Origin: an uncultured Pontibacter sp.
GTDB taxonomy: Bacteria > Bacteroidota > Bacteroidia > Cytophagales > Hymenobacteraceae
Reading direction: 5' to 3'
DNA length: 64,000 nt
NCBI RefSeq assembly: GCF_947495565.1
Contig: NZ_CANLZM010000008.1
Coordinates: forward strand, 1-64,000
The first letter of the stretch is position 1. Each line of letters opens with the position of its first letter. The translations under genes and the position numbers were made by a program. Shown in pieces: positions 61,826-64,000 of the stretch. The notes beneath the pieces are model-generated. The model was not told where the DNA came from, did not search any database, and saw only the letters and a list, made by a program, of their open reading frames with translations.

Positions 61826-63619
61826 TTAATAGGTAAATTCGTTTGCCTCAATCATAGCAGCGGCTATGCGGCGACGCGCTTCTTTCGTGTTGTACAGGTC
61901 CTTCTTCGTGAAACGCTTCAGGCCCATAAACAGCAGGCGCTGCTCATCGCCTTCGGCCATGGCGGCAATTGCCTCCTTACCAGCTTTAAAAGAAGTATCC
62001 ACGGCATCGTTTACCGTAACACGCACAATATCAATTTCGTTAGCAACGGCCTCTTCACCTTTCTGGCTCACCAGTTTCTCCACACGCAGCAAAGTAGACT
62101 CCGCCACATACGTTTTAATAGACATGTCAGCGATGTTCATCAGAATCTCCTGCTCTTTTGCCAGCGAGTTCATGTACTTCTGCACGGCTGTACCGGCTAC
62201 CATCAAAATGGCTTTCTTCAGGTTTTTAATTGCCTTGTGCTCTGCCGAGAACAATGTTTCTTCCTCTGTATTAAAATCCGGAATGGCCATCAGTTCCTGC
62301 TGCACCGCCTGGGCTGGGCCCATCAGATCCAACTCGCCTTTCAGCGCTTTTTTCAGGATCATGTCTACGGTAAGCATGCGGTTGATTTCGTTGGTACCCT
62401 CAAAAATGCGGTTGATGCGTGAATCGCGGTACGCGCGGTCCATAGGGTAATCGGCTGAGAAGCCGTAGCCACCGTAGATCTGCACGCCTTCGTCCACCAC
62501 GTAATCCAGCACCTCGGAGCCTTCTACTTTCAGCATGGCGCACTCTACGGCAAATTCGCGGGCAGCACCCAGCAGCGCTTCGTTCTCGTTCGCTCCGCCG
62601 GCCATCAGCTCCTGCTCCTTGCGGTAAATATCCATTCCGCAGCGGTACAGCGCCGACTCCACCGCGTAAATGCGGATAGCCTGCTCAGCTAGTTTATAAC
62701 GGATAGCACCGAATTTAGAGATTGGCAGTTTAAATTGGTGGCGCTCATTAGCATACTTAACTGATAGGTTAGCCACACTTTTGGCAGCACCTAAAGTAGC
62801 AGCACCAAGTTTGATACGGCCAATGTTCAGGATGTTAAACGCGATAAGGTGCCCTTTGCCGATCTCGCCCAAAACGTTCTCTTTCGGAACTTCGCAGTCT
62901 TCAAAGAAAACCTGGCGGGTAGATGATCCTTTGATACCCATCTTATGCTCTTCGTTGCCTAAGCTCAGGCCTTTAGAGTCTTTATCCACAATAAAGCCAG
63001 TAAACTTGTCGCCATCAACTTGTGCAAACACTACAAACACATCGGCAAAGCCAGCATTGGTAATCCACATTTTCTGGCCGTTCAGGATGTAATGCGTGCC
63101 TGCCTCGTTCAGCTCAGCTTTGGTTTTGGCTGCAAGCGCGTCAGAGCCAGAACCCGGCTCCGTTAAACAGTAAGCCGACATCCACTCGCCGCTCACCAGC
63201 TTCGGGATATACTTGTTCTTCTGCTCCTCGTTGCCGAAGTATAAAATCGGAAGTGTACCAATACCCGTGTGCGCCGCAAAGGCAACTGGAAACGAGTGGC
63301 CACCGCCTACTGACTCTGTTACCAGCAGCGAGGTGTTAAAATCCATGTCCAGGCCGCCGTACTGCTCCGGTACAGATACTGCAAATAGCCCTAGCTCGCC
63401 TGCTTTTTTCATCAGGTTCTCCATTAGGCCTTCTTCATGGTTATCGAGACGGTCTAATAGCGGGTATACTTCCTCACGCACAAAATCGCGGCATGTCTGA
63501 GCCATCATGCGCTGCTCCTCATTAAAGTCAGCAGGTATAAATACGTCTTGCGGGTTAGTCTCCTTTATCAGGAATTCACCACCTTGGATGGTGGCTTTTT
63601 TGTCTGTTATATTTTCCAT
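61826..63619 (-). CDS. acyl-CoA dehydrogenase
   Basis: A 597-residue flavoprotein that oxidises acyl-CoA to trans-2-enoyl-CoA in beta-oxidation. N-terminal and middle domains (about 1-270) show TEPGSGSDALAAKT (FAD/substrate loop) and MWITNAGFADVFVVFA; the C-terminal part has YGGYGFSADYPMDRAYRDSRI with FEGTNEINR, the classical signature. An extra C-terminal helical domain (about 430-597) is typical of the long-chain, VLCAD-like type. It follows a thiolase gene on the minus strand, consistent with a fad unit. Confidence 0.94.
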   Translation of the reverse strand: MENITDKKATIQGGEFLIKETNPQDVFIPADFNEEQRMMAQTCRDFVREEVYPLLDRLDNHEEGLMENLMKKAGELGLFAVSVPEQYGGLDMDFNTSLLVTESVGGGHSFPVAFAAHTGIGTLPILYFGNEEQKNKYIPKLVSGEWMSAYCLTEPGSGSDALAAKTKAELNEAGTHYILNGQKMWITNAGFADVFVVFAQVDGDKFTGFIVDKDSKGLSLGNEEHKMGIKGSSTRQVFFEDCEVPKENVLGEIGKGHLIAFNILNIGRIKLGAATLGAAKSVANLSVKYANERHQFKLPISKFGAIRYKLAEQAIRIYAVESALYRCGMDIYRKEQELMAGGANENEALLGAAREFAVECAMLKVEGSEVLDYVVDEGVQIYGGYGFSADYPMDRAYRDSRINRIFEGTNEINRMLTVDMILKKALKGELDLMGPAQAVQQELMAIPDFNTEEETLFSAEHKAIKNLKKAILMVAGTAVQKYMNSLAKEQEILMNIADMSIKTYVAESTLLRVEKLVSQKGEEAVANEIDIVRVTVNDAVDTSFKAGKEAIAAMAEGDEQRLLFMGLKRFTKKDLYNTKEARRRIAAAMIEANEFTY

Positions 63620-63675
63620 GGCAGGTTATCTTTTTATATTCTGAATACAGTCTTAGTAATTTATTTAAAGGCAAT

Positions 63676-63783
63676 GCTGGCGCGAGCTTCCTCGCTCGTG
63701 ATGCACCATAATTTGGGCTTCTGCCCCAGTTGAGTTACAAACTCAACTTTATCGTAAGACACGAGTTGTAAACTCGCGCCAGC
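63676..63783. repeat. dispersed palindromic element, copy 2
   Basis: 108 bp bounded by GCTGGCGCGAG and CTCGCGCCAGC. Read in reverse complement it matches copy 1 (6590-6696), including CAACTCGTGTCTTA and GTTGAGTTTGTAACTCAAC. It lies between the thiolase and acyl-CoA dehydrogenase genes, possibly inside their transcript. Confidence 0.8.
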
Positions 63784-63819
63784 AAAAGTTTTATGTCGTG
63801 TGGCGTGATACGTGATACC

Positions 63820-64000
63820 CTATTTCAGCAGTTCAAACACACCGGCCACACCTTGTCCGCCGCCAACGCAGGCAGTAACAAGGCCGTGCTTGCCGCCGGT
63901 TCTGCGCAGGTCGCTGAAAAGTTGCACCGACAGCTTGGCGCCAGAGCAGCCCAGCGGGTGACCAAGGGCAATGGCACCTCCGTTGATGTTCAGCTTATCC
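63820..64000 (-). CDS. acetyl-CoA acyltransferase (thiolase), C-terminal part
   Basis: Only the last 60 codons are inside the window; the gene continues past 64000. The minus strand reads [18 protein letters not shown] (catalytic His in GHP) and the end [18 protein letters not shown] with the second active-site Cys. This is the C-terminus of a beta-ketothiolase, which cleaves 3-ketoacyl-CoA in beta-oxidation. Upstream of the acyl-CoA dehydrogenase gene, fitting a fatty-acid degradation operon. Confidence 0.93.
   Translation of the reverse strand, partial: DKLNINGGAIALGHPLGCSGAKLSVQLFSDLRRTGGKHGLVTACVGGGQGVAGVFELLK

Noticed and set aside
1..64000. CRISPR array, prophage, transposase or toxin-antitoxin genes
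   Set aside because: No regularly spaced direct repeats, no cas, integrase, transposase or toxin-like protein was seen.

Overview
The window is chromosomal DNA from a Bacteroidetes (phylum Bacteroidota) bacterium. Gene content and promoter style suggest a Cytophagales member close to Pontibacter/Hymenobacteraceae; this affiliation is inferred from family knowledge, not searched. Supporting evidence: promoters of the Bacteroidetes type (TTG, 19-22 bp, TAnnTTTG), the gliding genes gldB, gldE and gldD in their usual mutY-ssb-gldE-gldD order, many outer-membrane beta-barrel proteins, a group III truncated globin, bTHX, and a COX24-type mini-protein. There is no prophage, IS transposase gene, CRISPR array or obvious island; this is mostly core chromosome.

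Layout. 1-440: tandem promoters and boxA-like leader of an rRNA operon that leaves the window leftward. 600-4260 (minus): DUF2480 gene, tsaB, S41 protease, rnpA, rpmH. 4.8-15.1 kb: M61 peptidase, FAD oxidoreductase, PfkB kinase, tRNA-His, dihydroorotase, barrel protein, DEAD-box helicase, uracil phosphoribosyltransferase. 15.4-25.2 kb: Wzi-like barrel, MsbA-like exporter, gmhA, GAF/PAS histidine kinase, lipoprotein, YifB/ComM. 25.4-27.8 kb: three tandem barrel paralogues. 27.9-40.5 kb (minus): M20 dipeptidase, plsY, a 1592-residue envelope protein, prmA, DUF6150 protein, tpiA, uvrA. 40.8-44.7 kb: bTHX, cupin plus globin, ECF sigma factor with a small partner, nth. 44.8-51.6 kb: DUF4890 protein, glycosyltransferase, gldB, barrel protein, RNase G cluster, HU protein. 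52-57.9 kb: mutY-ssb-gldE-gldD, recG. 58-64 kb: cobalamin riboswitch ahead of an acyl-CoA thioesterase, small unknown genes, and a beta-oxidation pair (acyl-CoA dehydrogenase and a thiolase cut by the window edge).

Structure beyond genes. The heptamer AAGTATR (reverse complement YATACTT) is strongly over-represented on both strands, in coding and non-coding DNA, and it occurs as an inverted pair in the arms of a terminator. That pattern resembles DNA uptake sequences of other phyla and is the best candidate here for an undescribed genome-wide system. Two families of dispersed palindromic intergenic elements are each present twice. A perfect CRP/FNR-type half-site pair replaces the -33 box ahead of the cupin-globin operon.
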